From Anseranas semipalmata (taxonomy: Eukaryota; Chordata; Aves; Anseriformes; Anseranatidae), in contig VXAA01000897.1 in NCBI GenBank assembly GCA_013399115.1, positions 18,720-82,719 of the forward strand: a DNA stretch of 64,000 nt, read 5' to 3'. The notes below the pieces were generated by a model, which saw only the letters and a program-made list of their open reading frames with translations, had not been told where the DNA came from and ran no database searches. Position 1 is the stretch's first letter. Each line of letters begins with the position of its first letter. Below are positions 48,176-59,264 of the stretch, in pieces. A program made the translations under genes and the position numbers.

Positions 48176-51100
48176 AAGAGAACATTAACTTTTGCTATCT
48201 TTTATATAATAAAAAGGTTCTATTTTAGGGTAGAACATATTTAGAAAAGTTTTAGGAAAGAATTCTGAAATCCTGTATTTACATTGGTTAAACAAAAGCA
48301 AGATACCAGCTGCAATCAACCTCTTATAACTGCAAGGGTTTTTTTTGTTGATTGTTTTTGTTTTGTTTTGAGGAGCTCAGTTGCATTTAGTGATATAATC
48401 CCTTGTCATTACATGGTACACTTTCCATTGCAAATAAGCCTTATAGGAAATGACAATTTGTTTCTGACCAGTCCATAAGAAAAAAATTAGTTGTGGGGGG
48501 AAAAATTAATGGAGTTTTTGAACAAGGGAAGTTTAAACAGTATTTCCAATCTGCAACCTCTAGTCAATGCTATGATGTGACCTACAGTTATGGAAGTCAC
48601 AGTACTTAGGACATGTAACACTCTGAACAATAGACTAAGATCGGACCCATGTTTTTCACTCAAGTCATTAATTTGCACTGTTAACCTGGCAGGCAAACCA
48701 AACAAATCCAAGACCATACAAGGATGACAACTGCAAAAACAAAAGCTATAAGAGCTCCTTCAGATACTAATAGTCGATCAAATATGTAGGTGAACACACC
48801 TTTCACTAAATAAATAAAATAAATAAAAAAGAGGAGGGGAAGATAGGGCAATGGTTTCATTAGTAAATCTTTCTTTACTGCGATCAAATTACGTTATGTA
48901 ACAAATTCTGACTTTATAAATGAGCATATAGCTACCCTGAAGGAGAATATGACATTATTAGGCACCTTCTTGCCATTTCCTAACATTATATATAGACAGC
49001 TTTTTAAGAGGCAAATTAAGTTTCTAACAAAGTAACTTTAACAAATGATGAAGAAAACCTTCTGTAATAACCTAATGAAGATTTATAATTACACACTGTA
49101 AGTACTTGTACTCACTGAATGCCAATTATAATTGGCAGAAATCATACAGGCTGACATATCAGATTTGATACGCAGTCAGAAAATGCAGACATTCATTTAC
49201 ATGAAGATTAGATATGAGCAGAGCAACCTGAAGAACCTCTTCAGATCTTAGCCTCTTCCTCAAAATAGTTTTTCCAGACAAATACATTTGAATCAAAGGG
49301 AAAGACTGAACAATGCAATCTAGAAATACTATTCAAGTACCATAAATTAAAAAGAAAAAAGACAAGATGGATTCAAATGCTTCGTATTTCAAACTTAGCA
49401 ACGTAAAGTCTGTTCTATGTTGGAGCTGTACCACTCTATACTGGTAGGTCCAGCAAGAATGAGCATACCCTCAAGCACCAAAATTAGTGGGCTGTTTTGG
49501 AAGGCACTGACTTTAAGAATTTACAGCAGAAAGAAATTAAGAACAGACAAAATATGCCTTACAGGCGAGCTCTTAAAAAAAACAACTCAGGAACAGTAAA
49601 AAGAGGAACAAAGAAGCCCATTAAGAAATTACTACCTGCTTATTCTAATTTTTGAGTGATTGCCTTTATATTATTGAAGCCTTTAATATTGTGACTTCCG
49701 ACCATTTGTTCTGTTTTTTCTTTTTTTTTTTTCCCCATCAACCTCCCCTAACTGTATTATATGCAACTAACACGTCTTTCCCCATAGAGCATCATAAGGA
49801 CTTCCACCAAGAAATTCGACTATAGTACGAGACTACTATGGTTTAAATTGACAGAGTAATTACAACAATTGGCAATAGAAATCATCTGCTCTCCATTTGA
49901 AAACACTCATCAGGAATCAATATTAACAAGAGGTTACAGATGTCACTATTCAGATTTGGAGAATTTATGTAAAGCATGATTCCATTTTATATGGATAGCT
50001 CTTCATATATATCACACTACAAATTCTATCTTGAAGTTTACCTTGACCTTACTTTACGTTTTTACCTTCTATGTGTGATGAAAATTTCAGGGACAAAACA
50101 AAAAAAGAAAAATCAAGCATTGAAGTCTCATCCACTGCAAACTACTTTATTTAAGGAAGTTCTAAAACCAAACCAAACAAACAACAACAAAAACAAACAA
50201 AAAAAACAGACTTTCACTGGCCAGACTTTCCCAGAAAACAGTGAAAGGACAGAGAAACATCAATTTCAGAGAAACTCTGAAACATCAGAGGTCAGCAAAA
50301 ACCTGCATGGCTTTAGCAGCTTCATGAAACAAGAACAAATCCCTGAGCTATTCTACTCTGACGTACGTTCAGAGACTGCTAGAAGAGACTGGGTGACTAA
50401 CGGAAGAGCATGTTGCATCACACTCCTTGTGCTTTCTTTTTGCCAGTGAAAGCAGAGATTGATTAGAGCTGGGACCCTTAAAAATCCAACTTGGACTATG
50501 AATCCCAGATGTTCACAAGGCCATTGCTCAGCATAAGCAAGCTGTAGAGTCTAAGCTGGCAGTATTACATAGGACAGCACAATCTACAACAATCTCTTTT
50601 CAACAGACATGCGTAAAACAAATAGTGTGCTCCCATACAAAATGACATGAAAGAAAAATCCAGCAGTACTCTGTTCAGGCCAAAGAAATCTTGTAAATGC
50701 GTATGTATGTCTGAATCTGAACACAGAAACATGCTGCTGCTGGACAAGTAGCAAACACTGAAGCAGCCTTACCCAACCGGTATCAAGGAGCCTTGAAAGA
50801 AACTTTGACTGTACAACTACTGTAACCAGATTACATCCCAGACCTAGATTTTACTGACTTTCAGTAAAAGCAATGTTGGTAACCCCCCTTTCAAGAATGA
50901 AAGGCACAGTAATAATCACACCAGGAAAAGAGGAGTGCTTAGCTTTCAACCGTGTCAAATGCTATCCATGCTAACAGTTAGGCAGCACACCAAGCTAAGC
51001 TGATCACTGTCACTGTATTTGCCAAATTGTGGTTTACATTTCCTATTAGAGACTACAATATTCTTTTCACTCTTAAGCATCTTTCAGTATTCGTTGTGTT

Positions 51101-52431
51101 CTACCAAGATACATAGATAACTGGAAGAATAAAAAAACAACTCTACTTTGCCAAATAGTTATAAACTCCCAAAATAAGGATGTTCCAAAACATTCTAAAA
51201 CTGACCCTATACAAAGGTACAAAAATACAGTTAAACTGATTATTTCCAGAGATACATAGATATGAGAAGGGGAAGAGTTACAACTTTAGCCACTTTGGCC
51301 TTGGGAAATACAAAGAATACTAAAGAAGCATATCTAAAAATGCAGCACCTATGACAGGGCCACCTCCTTTCCACAATGGCCTGAAGAAAACTTATGCTCC
51401 TGCTCCTGACTGCGATCACTAGGCAGTGTTTCAGGGACCAAGTGCACATCTAATCAAACTCAATTACATCTGCTCTACTAGAAGAATGCTCTTGAAGGTC
51501 TGGGATGACAAACAATTAAGATTGTAGTCAAACTGGAATTTGACTAAACCTGACCAAGAATTTATGACATCTGGGAATGTACTCATCCTCAGGACTCCAT
51601 GTTGCTGTTGCCTCCATCTCAAACCCTAGCTCAGACATGATTCTCCTTAACCAAACTTTGAGTCTTTTTGTGTTTAAAAAAAAACAAAAACACTCAAGGT
51701 TCTAGCTGTTGTGTGTCTGTCTGCATGTATTTTCCATGGGGCATTGCTCATGGAGACATTACACTGCAAGTGTATCCCTATTGCCTAAATCTTGTTGCTT
51801 GGATCCTACTGCTATTCACAACAGTTTAAAGACAAAGATCCTTTAAAGAACAGCCTATATTTAGTGAAAAAAGGTTCACTTTTTTTCTTATGAAGTATTG
51901 AGAGCTTTTAATAAGTGCATAAAAATGCATGTGGTGGTATGAGTGGCAAGAAGACAATAAGAGTACAAAACGTGGCAAATAATATGGATGTTTGTATCAG
52001 TCACTCAAAAAATGCTAACAGTTTTAGTGTCCAGATTCAGATAGCAAGTGCAAATAATTAGGTAGCATTTAGTTCATGCAAAAAACAAACACGTAAAACC
52101 AGGAAATTACTGCCAAGTGAAAAGGTGCTGCTACACTACTCAGGAAAGAAACAGTTATTGTTCTTTTTAATATATAGATATTTTTTAATTTGAACTTCTA
52201 AAGACTAACACAATGTGCAGCTGTGAGTAGGAAGATAAACAGGATGCTGGATTGAAGGACTATATGCATACATGATAAAATGCAGTGCTGCTGTTGCTAC
52301 TAAAAATCTGTCATTCCACACAACTGAATGATGCTGCCTACACAAGAAAGCTATAGTTTGTCTAATAAATTGTCACTTTGTAACTTGCTTAGGCCAAATA
52401 ATTGGCCTGAGAACCACTGTGAACTACAACT
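48176..52431 (-). other. Large IPO11 intron, unique DNA
   Basis: No gene or CR1 is recognised. An AAAC-rich low-complexity stretch near 50165-50205 supports a chance open frame of 157 codons (49976-50449). T-rich runs occur near 48340 and 49715. Confidence 0.55.
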
Positions 52432-52775
52432 GCAGAAGGGCAACAAAGCTGGTGAGGGGTCTGGAGAACAGTTCCTACGAGGAGCGGCTGAGGGAGCTGG
52501 GGTTGTTTAGCCTGGAGAAGAGGAGGCTCAGGGGCGACCTTATCGCTCTCTACAGGTACCTTAAAGAAGGCCTTTCTTTACTGAAAGGGCTGTGAGCCAT
52601 TGGAACAGGCTGCCCAGGGAAGTGGTGGAGTCACCATCCCTGGATGTGTTTAAAAGACGTTTCAATGTAGAGCTTAGTGACATGGTCTAGTGGAGGGCTT
52701 GCTAGTGTTAGGTCATAGGTTGGACTAGGTGATCTTGAAGGTCTCTTCCAACCTAAAGAATTCTGTGATTCTGTA
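52432..52775 (+). mobile_element. CR1 LINE 3' end with internal deletion (plus strand)
   Basis: The copy begins GAAGGGCAACAAAGCTGGTG, contains the ORF2 C-terminal segment EERLREL-like and ends in the tail GAATTCTGTGATTCTG. Compared with the related copy at 53650-54196, about 110 bases are missing after CTCTACAGGTACCTTAAAGA, which removes the DRTRGNG...FRLDIRK portion. It lies in the large IPO11 intron, antisense to the gene. Confidence 0.9.
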
Positions 52776-53649
52776 GCAATTTCCATCATATCCACTCTAA
52801 AATCCTTTACTAGTGCTACTTGCAGTGCAGATGTCCATTTTCTCTACAGCAGAATCCTGAAACCTGCTAGCAGTATCACCCTACAGGAGCAAGCTGAGGG
52901 TGGAAACCCACTTCACAGCAAGCAGAGCAACACACTTGGCCTTCCTGAGCAAGCCTGCCTCACTGCCATTCTCAAGAGATAAAATCCTGTTCTGCCTCAA
53001 CAGCTGAGAAATCTTGAACTGGTTTGCGATATCCAAAGAAATATCTAATCAGGAATCTGATTAGGGAGGTAATTCAAAAAGAAAAATTACTCAGCTTTTC
53101 TTGAGAACGTTGTTTATAAGAATTAAAATAATATCCTGCTTAAATACTGTAGTTTAATATATTTTTGCTTAAACTCTACAAATTGACTTACAAAAGAAGT
53201 TTTTTTTATTTTTAACAGGAGTTTCAGATGTGAGATGCAGCAAGCATATGTAACATCATTTCTATGAAATGCCAAAAACTGTGACTCACATTGTTCACTA
53301 GAAGGAACAAGTGCTTGACAGAATCAATTTCACATATTCAGTCTGAAGGCATGTTTGGCTCTGGCAGTCTATTACTTGTACAGTAAAATTTTCATAGACT
53401 TCATAAAGATATGCCCACTGAAGAAAAAGCTTTTTTTTTTTTTTTTATTTCTGAAGAAGCATTCTTATTAATTTGAATATCTGAAAAACAAAGCTCTCAT
53501 TTGAAGAAGTTCTATTGTGTTGAGGACTGCCAAAAATAATTTGCTTTTGCAGCAGGAAATTTGGAGCAGCTGAAGCTAGTTCAAAATAACAAGGTTATCT
53601 AAAGCAAGTTTCTTCCTTCCTCTCTTCTTTTCCTCTCAACCCCAAGCAG
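52776..53649 (-). other. Intron DNA between two CR1 copies
   Basis: No gene or repeat is seen except a poly(T) run near 53430-53446. Confidence 0.5.
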
Positions 53650-54196
53650 TGCTACAGGCTGGGAGATGAGTGGCTGGAAAGCTGCCTGGCAGAGAAGGAC
53701 CTGGATGTATTGGCTGATAGCTGGCTGAATATGAGCCAGCAGTGTGCTCAGGTGGCCAAGAANNNNNNNNNCTGGTGAGGGGTCTGGAGAACAAGTCCTA
53801 CGAGGAGCGGCTGAGGGAGCTGGGGTTGTTTAGTCTGGAGAAGAGGCTCAGGGGTGACCTGATCGCTCTCTACAGGGACCTTAAAGGAGGCTGTAGCGAG
53901 GTGGGAATTGGTCTCTTCTCCCACATGTCTGGTGATAGGACAAGGGGGAATGGGCTAAAATTGCACCAGGAGAGGTTTAGGTTGGATATTAGGAAAATTC
54001 TTTACTGAAAGCGTTGTGAGGCATTGGAACAGGCTGCCCAAGGATGTAGTTGAGTCACCATCCCTGGAGGTATTCAAAAGACTTTTAGATGTAGAGCTTA
54101 GTGATGTGGTTTAGGGGAGGACTTGGTAGTGTTAGGTCATAGGTAGGAGTAGGTGATCTTGAAGGTCTCTTCCAACCTAAAGAATTCTGTGATTCT
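53650..54196 (+). mobile_element. CR1 LINE 3' end with a sequence gap (plus strand)
   Basis: It starts TGCTACAGGCTGGGAGATGA and continues through the ORF2 C-terminus ([33 protein letters not shown]) to the tail GAATTCTGTGATTC. Nine N residues at 53763-53771 stand where related CR1 copies have roughly 200 further bases, encoding the segment found as [18 protein letters not shown] in the copy at 55561. The gap is therefore probably an under-sized assembly join or a collapsed repeat. Same subfamily as the copy at 52432. Confidence 0.9.
53763..53771. other. Assembly gap (9 N) inside CR1
   Basis: Undetermined bases interrupt a CR1 copy; the N count probably does not reflect the true distance. Confidence 0.95.
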
Positions 54197-55057
54197 TTAA
54201 AAGAAACTTCACAGGAAGACAGATATTTCAGCAACTTAAATTTTAGCTATCACCTCTAAGAAGAGTTTCAAATACACTTAAAAAGCTTTCTCAAAGCAGC
54301 TACTTGGTTCACCTTTGGCTAAATATCTGTCCTGATGATCTGGGGAAAAAAATTGAAAGCTTCTGTGCACACTAAAAGCAATGAAACCTCTAAGTTATAC
54401 TTATAAGAGTTCCCTGATTTTTAGGTACTGACTACATATTCTACAGCTTTACAAATACTAACATAGCTTGAGGATTTGTAAGCAACATCTAACTTATCAT
54501 TGCAAAATACTTCAGACTTTTCAGGATATCCAGCAGATTAAATGTAAACTCATGCAATAATGTATTCCTGACTTTCAAAGGAGACAAGAATAATCTGAAG
54601 GTAGGTAGTACGAACAGAACTGTCATCTGAACATATATTACACATTAATCCCAGTAGTTACAATTTAGAAGTCAGAGTAACACTATACAGCATTTTTGTT
54701 AAAATTTTTTGGGCTTTTATCCAGCAATGACCATGGCCAGAGAAAGGGCAATAGTAATAAGCTGATTGCTACACAGTGCAAGAACTGTTCCACAGTTTTT
54801 CACAGCAACTTTTCCTCTTAATGTCATAAAGTGGAAAAACAGGATGAATGTTAAGATCTACCCTCAACTTGAAACAAGACTGAATAAACATTGTTCCCTG
54901 GAAGGGACATCAAAAGACTAACAAGCCAACTATAACAACAGATGAGAGGAACAACTAGTCTAATACTAACATGAGAATGTGCACTAGAAGTTACGGTCAA
55001 TGAAATACAGCACTGTTTCCTCACATTTGTGAAATGACACTTTCAAAGAAGCTGAAG
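54197..55057 (-). other. Intron DNA between CR1 copies
   Basis: Ordinary AT-rich intronic sequence, with no feature recognised. Confidence 0.5.
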
Positions 55058-55322
55058 AAAGTTTATCGCTGAGCGGCATCCCTCAGGGGTCTGTCTTGGG
55101 ACTGGTTCTGTTTAGTATCTTTATCAATGACATAGGCCGTGGGATCAAGTGCACCCTCAGCAAGTTTGCAGATGACACCAAGCTGAGTGGTACAGTTAAT
55201 ACAACAGAAGGAAGGGATGCCATCCAGAGGGACCTGGACAAGCTGGAGAAGTGGGCCCATATGAACCTAATGAGGTTCAAAAAGTCTAAGTGCAAGGTGC
55301 TGCACCTGCGTTGGAGCAATCC
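55058..55322 (+). mobile_element. CR1 RT fragment, both ends missing (plus strand)
   Basis: A plus-strand CR1 piece encodes part of the reverse transcriptase: [18 protein letters not shown], then motif C as [10 protein letters not shown] with both Asp retained, then [15 protein letters not shown] and SKCKVLHL. It ends abruptly at 55322 against an oppositely oriented CR1 piece of the same domain. The region overlaps in content with the CR1 copy at 55561, so the two are separate copies or a duplicated segment. Confidence 0.9.
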
Positions 55323-55450
55323 CCAGCAATCCCCAGCCTGTAGCGTTGCTTGGGGTTGTTGCGCCCCAAGTGTAGGACCCGGCACTTGGCCTTGTTGAAC
55401 GTCATACAGTTGGCCTCGGCCCACTGGTCCAGCCCATTGGTCCAACCTGT
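55323..55450 (-). mobile_element. CR1 RT fragment in inverted orientation
   Basis: Read on the minus strand, [20 protein letters not shown] and [15 protein letters not shown] match the CR1 segment just after the RT catalytic core. The same protein region ends the plus-strand piece to the left, so the two form an inverted repeat with almost no spacer, joined at a GCAATCCCCA duplicate (about 55318-55335). The residues differ enough that the two pieces probably come from different CR1 subfamilies. Confidence 0.85.
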
Positions 55451-55560
55451 TTGCGTCAGAGATAAAGAATGAAGCAGGAAATCAATATCTATTCTGCATA
55501 CTTTTATATATCTGTCACAAGCCATCATTTAAAGCTTGCTAGAAATATATATGAAGAAAT

Positions 55561-56633
55561 TCTTTACTAAGGCAGAAATTCTTTACTATGGATTTGAAGG
55601 GTGGACTATTCAGTGGATAAGGAATTGGCTGGATGTATGCAGTGAGACAGTTGCGGTCAACACCTCTATGTCCAGGTGAAGGCCAGTGATGAGTGGTGTC
55701 CCTCAGAGGTTTGTCTTGGGACCAGTTCTGTTTAATATCTTTATCAATGACATAGGCAGCGGCATTGAGTGCACCCTCAGCAAGTTTGCAGATGACACCA
55801 AGCTGAAGGGTGCAGTTGATACAACAGGGGATGCTATCCAAAGGCACCTGGGCAAGCTGGAGAAGTGGGCCCATGTGAACCTAGTAAGGTTCAAGAAGTC
55901 CAAGTACAAGGTGCTGCACCTGGGCTGGGGCAATCCCAGACATGGGCACAGACTGGGTGGAGAACTCACTGAGAGCAGCCCTGCAGAGAAGGACTTGGGG
56001 GTTCTGGTGGACAAAAAGCTTGACATGAACCAGCAGTGCGTGCTTGCAGCCCAGAATGCCAACTGTGTCCTGGGCTGCATCAACAGAGGTGGGGCCAGCA
56101 GGTCAAGGGAGGTGATTGTCCCCCTCTGCTCTGCCCTTGTGAGGCCCCACCTGGAGTGCAGCGTCCAGGTCTGGGGCCCCCAGCACAAGAAAGATGTGGA
56201 CCTGTCAGAGTGGGTCCAGAGGAGAGCTACGAAGTTGATCAGAGGGCTGGAGCACCTCCCCCATGAAGAAGGGCTGAGAGAGCGGGGGATGTTCAGCCTG
56301 AAGAGAAGGCTCCCGGGTGACCTTATTGCCGCTTTTCAATACTTAAGGGTGCTTATGAAAAAAGGAGAGCAACTTTTTAACCAAGCAGATAATGACAGGA
56401 CAAGGGGGAATGGTTTTAAACTGAAAAAGGATAGATTTAGATTAGATGTTAGGAAGAAATTCTTCACTCAGAGGGTGGTGAGGCACTGGAACAGGTTGCC
56501 CAGAGAAGCTGTGGATGCCCCATCCCTGGAGGTGTTCAAGGCCAGACCACAAGGAGCCCTGGCCAACCTGATCTAGTGGGTGGCATCCCTGCCTATGGCA
56601 AGCCATTCAATTATTCTTTGATGATTCTATGTT
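55561..56633 (+). mobile_element. CR1 LINE, RT C-terminal half to 3' end (plus strand)
   Basis: This is the longest CR1 coding remnant in the window. Upstream of 55686 a degraded part reads [11 protein letters not shown]; from there a 296-codon frame is open to a TAG at 56574-56576. It contains motif B ([13 protein letters not shown]), motif C (FADDT, near 55785), then [28 protein letters not shown] and [20 protein letters not shown], the usual C-terminal landmarks. The 3' UTR ends with TTGATGATTCTATG. It is 5'-truncated and lacks motif A and the endonuclease, so it is inactive despite the long open frame. It sits just right of an IPO11 intron start, antisense to the gene. Confidence 0.94.
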
Positions 56634-56823
56634 TGCTATGAATCCCAATAAAAAGTTAATATAATGTAGCAACATTCTATCTTCTTAAGCTTCTTTAGCT
56701 CCAAATAAAAACACAATAAAACTACTCATATTTGAATATTAATTTGTAGAATTGTGAAAGGTCTTGCAAACCATCTTAAGCAGCTTTGAAGTATTCTTTT
56801 TAAGGCATTTTGAATTCTCTCAC

Positions 56824-56945
56824 CTATTCAATGATGGCAGAAGTGAAAGCAATGCCAAAGCAGAAAGTTTTCTTCTCTCTGGCTGAGTGATGTTATCCAT
56901 CCGATCAACCCACATTTCAATCATGTTACCAAGAATTTGGTCCAA
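56824..56945 (-). CDS. IPO11: Importin-11 coding exon
   Basis: The exon of 122 bases encodes LDQILGNMIEMWVDRMDNIT and then QPERRKLSALALLSLLPSLN, plus the first two bases of a Ser codon. It agrees with human importin-11 at nearly every position (human begins MDQLL). The acceptor is CCCATTGCAG before 56945 and the donor GTGAGA from 56823. The exon starts in phase 0 and ends in phase 2, which fits the exon at 33978 on the far side of the 22.8 kb intron that holds LRRC70. It forms part of the C-terminal HEAT repeats. Confidence 0.97.
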
Positions 56946-57317
56946 CTGCAATGGGAAACAGTTATATATATGTGACAGAAGTTGAAGCAACAGGTGTTTT
57001 GTTTTTTTTTTTTTTCCTGTTGTCACCTCCCCCTCCCCCCCAGTTATTTACAATAGTGCTTCCCGGCCCTGAACCCCCTTTACTATTTATTTATACAGTA
57101 CAGACTGTATAAAATTTCCGATGAGATGTTTTAAGCAAATTGTGGGAACACGTAAAACTTGTTACAGGGTATTCAGGGGAAAGACCAAAGCAGAAGAAAG
57201 GGAACATATTTGGACTGGGGAGGAACAAGCATGGAAAAATGTTTTTTCATGTCAAAAGAAGGACTTGCAAGACTTCCATACACAATCCAGTTGAAACACC
57301 AAGACAAACATCCTCAC
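56946..57317 (-). other. IPO11 intron (372 bp)
   Basis: A short phase 0 intron with GTGAGG donor and TTGCAG acceptor in the gene's sense. It contains a pyrimidine/purine-rich low-complexity patch at about 57000-57050. Confidence 0.85.
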
Positions 57318-57431
57318 CTCCTGACCCAATTCACATGCCATCTGGTTCAAAAGTAACGAAAAAAAACTTGTATTTTGTAGTAGAACTCTACCCATGACTC
57401 CCAGATAAGTAGACATCAACATTGGGTATCT
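57318..57431 (-). CDS. IPO11: Importin-11 coding exon
   Basis: The exon of 114 bases encodes exactly 38 codons, RYPMLMSTYLGVMGRVLLQN then TSFFSLLLNQMACELGQE, in phase 0 at both ends. The acceptor is TTGTTTCAG before 57431 and the donor GTGAGG from 57317. It matches human importin-11 in the STYLGVMGRVLLQNTSFFS core; the last eight residues are the most diverged part (human MAHKFNQE). Confidence 0.97.
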
Positions 57432-58455
57432 CTGAAACAAAAGTAAACCACAACAAAGGGTGTTTAGTTCAGTTAAGTGTTAAAAATACTTAACATACAG
57501 CACAGAAATACATGGAAAATACTTGCATGCTTCCTTTATGTATTTTATTAAATTACAAATTATAAATTTAATTTAAAAGTCTCTCAGAACACAATATTAA
57601 GCAATCATTACTAAAGAGTTTCCTGACACTTACAAAATGAAAAATATGGCAATCTAGGGTCTGTTTCCCTCAAACACCCATGACAACATGCAAAGTGATT
57701 TTACTTTATATATTTAAAAGCCAGCAACTTAAAAAAATATACCATATTGTTAAAAAATTCTTAAAATTGATTATGGTTCAAAAATACAGTTTAAAATTTT
57801 AGTAACATTAGAATTGCTTAGTATTTCTGAAGTTGTTACTTATTTCTCTGAGAGAATCTATATGCATTTGCAAAAAACTAGCTTGCAAGTGTCTCAAAAT
57901 TCACTGGATAGAGTAATAAACACAGTTTATTATCTTTTGTTGTTATTTTTCAAAGAAGCCGCAGATAAATCCAACATCTAATAATGTAACAGTAGGTATT
58001 TTGCCAAACCGCCTACTTGAAAAACAAAATGCCAACATTTACCTGAAAATGTTAACACATTAATACCTGTTCAAACAGTCTTTTTTGTGTTTTGTACTGC
58101 AAAAAGTAAATTGCTAAGTAATATTACTTGGTCTAATCGTGGAAATATCTTAGTTAAGTCAATAACAGTAAGAGTCAAATATTGATTAAAAAAAGTAGAG
58201 GTTTTGATCAAAGAAGCATAGAGAATTCTAGCCACTAACTGTGCAGGTAGAAGTATTTTTTTCTCCTGTTAGCACTGGTTTAACACAAGGTTAAAGCATA
58301 TTGGATTTTACTCTTTTCTGTCCAATGTGGAAATTTGTTGAATGCGCAAAGAGAAAGAACTTAAGATACATAAGTAAACAAAATCTGAAAGTTGCTTCCA
58401 CCTCACATAAAGCATTTTCACATTCTTCAGCTTTTCATATTAGTTATGTCAATTA
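57432..58455 (-). other. IPO11 intron, left part
   Basis: AT-rich unique intronic DNA with no feature recognised. It is part of the 1.7 kb intron 57432-59168. Confidence 0.7.
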
Positions 58456-58731
58456 GAAGGGAGAATTGTTTTAAACCAAAAAAGGGGAGATTTAGACTAG
58501 ATGTTAGGAGGACATTCTTCCCTGTGAGGGTGGTGAGGCGCTGGAACAGGCTGCCCAGAGAAGCTGTGGATGCCCCATCCCTGGAGGTGCTCAAGGCCAG
58601 GCTGGATGGGGCCCAGGGCAACCTGATCTAATGGGTGGCATCCCTGCCCATGGCAGGGGGATTGGAACCAGATGATCTCTAAGGTCCCTTCCAACCCAAG
58701 CCGTTCTATGGTTCTACGATTCCGTTCTATG
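58456..58731 (+). mobile_element. CR1 LINE 3' end (plus strand)
   Basis: A short CR1 copy antisense to IPO11 begins in the ORF2 C-terminus ([28 protein letters not shown]), has the stop at 58629-58631, and continues through the 3' UTR (CCCATGGCAGGGGGATTGGA) to a tail of repeated ATTCTATG-like octamers, three in a row. Its frame is intact over the retained part, so it is among the younger copies here. Confidence 0.93.
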
Positions 58732-59168
58732 AAAAAGAAGGTCAAGTTAATCTCCCTGCCTTCCAGCTTGTTTTTCTCTGATGCAGATACACTTAAAAAA
58801 GGAGTAGTGTATACTTAAACAACAACAACAACAAACACACAACAAAAAGCCCTAACACCTACAAAGGATCTAAGTGCTACCAGTGTAGTAAAAGCACCTT
58901 TTCAGTGTTAACAATGAAGAAACAGCAGAATAAAACTTGTGGTATTTTATTAAAATAAACATTAGATGACAAAATAAATGAATATATTTAACTCTTGTGT
59001 TACTATTTTACTATGTACAGACTTTGAAAATAGCTGTCAAAGATGTATCAGATGGACTTAAAGCTAAAGAAAAAGAAATTTCAACATGAGAAAACTGGAC
59101 CAGATAACTGATGGTACTTTCCTGTTCAAAAGGAAAAACAGAGAGAAGTTAAAAAGAGTAACTCTTAC
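58732..59168 (-). other. IPO11 intron, right part
   Basis: Unique AT-rich DNA with an AAC-rich stretch at about 58820-58850. The donor GTAAGA of the exon to the right is at 59168. Confidence 0.7.
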
Positions 59169-59264
59169 CTCCCCATCTATAATCCCCCTGAATACTGATG
59201 GCAAAAGGGGCTGAAACATTTGAGGACCCAAAACGGGATTTACTTTCAGGACATTTTCCACAAC
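59169..59264 (-). CDS. IPO11: Importin-11 coding exon (first one within the window)
   Basis: The exon of 96 bases encodes 32 codons, VVENVLKVNPVLGPQMFQPL then LPSVFRGIIDGE, phase 0 at both ends. The acceptor is TTGTTCTTAAG before 59264 and the donor GTAAGA from 59168. It corresponds to about residue 751 onwards of the 975-residue human protein, so roughly three quarters of the protein is encoded beyond the right edge. The preceding exon, whose human counterpart ends in QVQVLK, was not found up to 64000. Confidence 0.96.

Noticed and set aside
49976..50449. Plus-strand open frame of 157 codons
   Set aside because: It runs through an AAAC-rich low-complexity stretch that yields Asn/Lys/Gln repeats, and no known domain is visible.
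55703..56188. Long minus-strand open frames antisense to the CR1 at 55561
   Set aside because: They are shadows of the CR1 ORF2 frame; the same happens at 10728-11153, 20442-20861 and 61345-61797.
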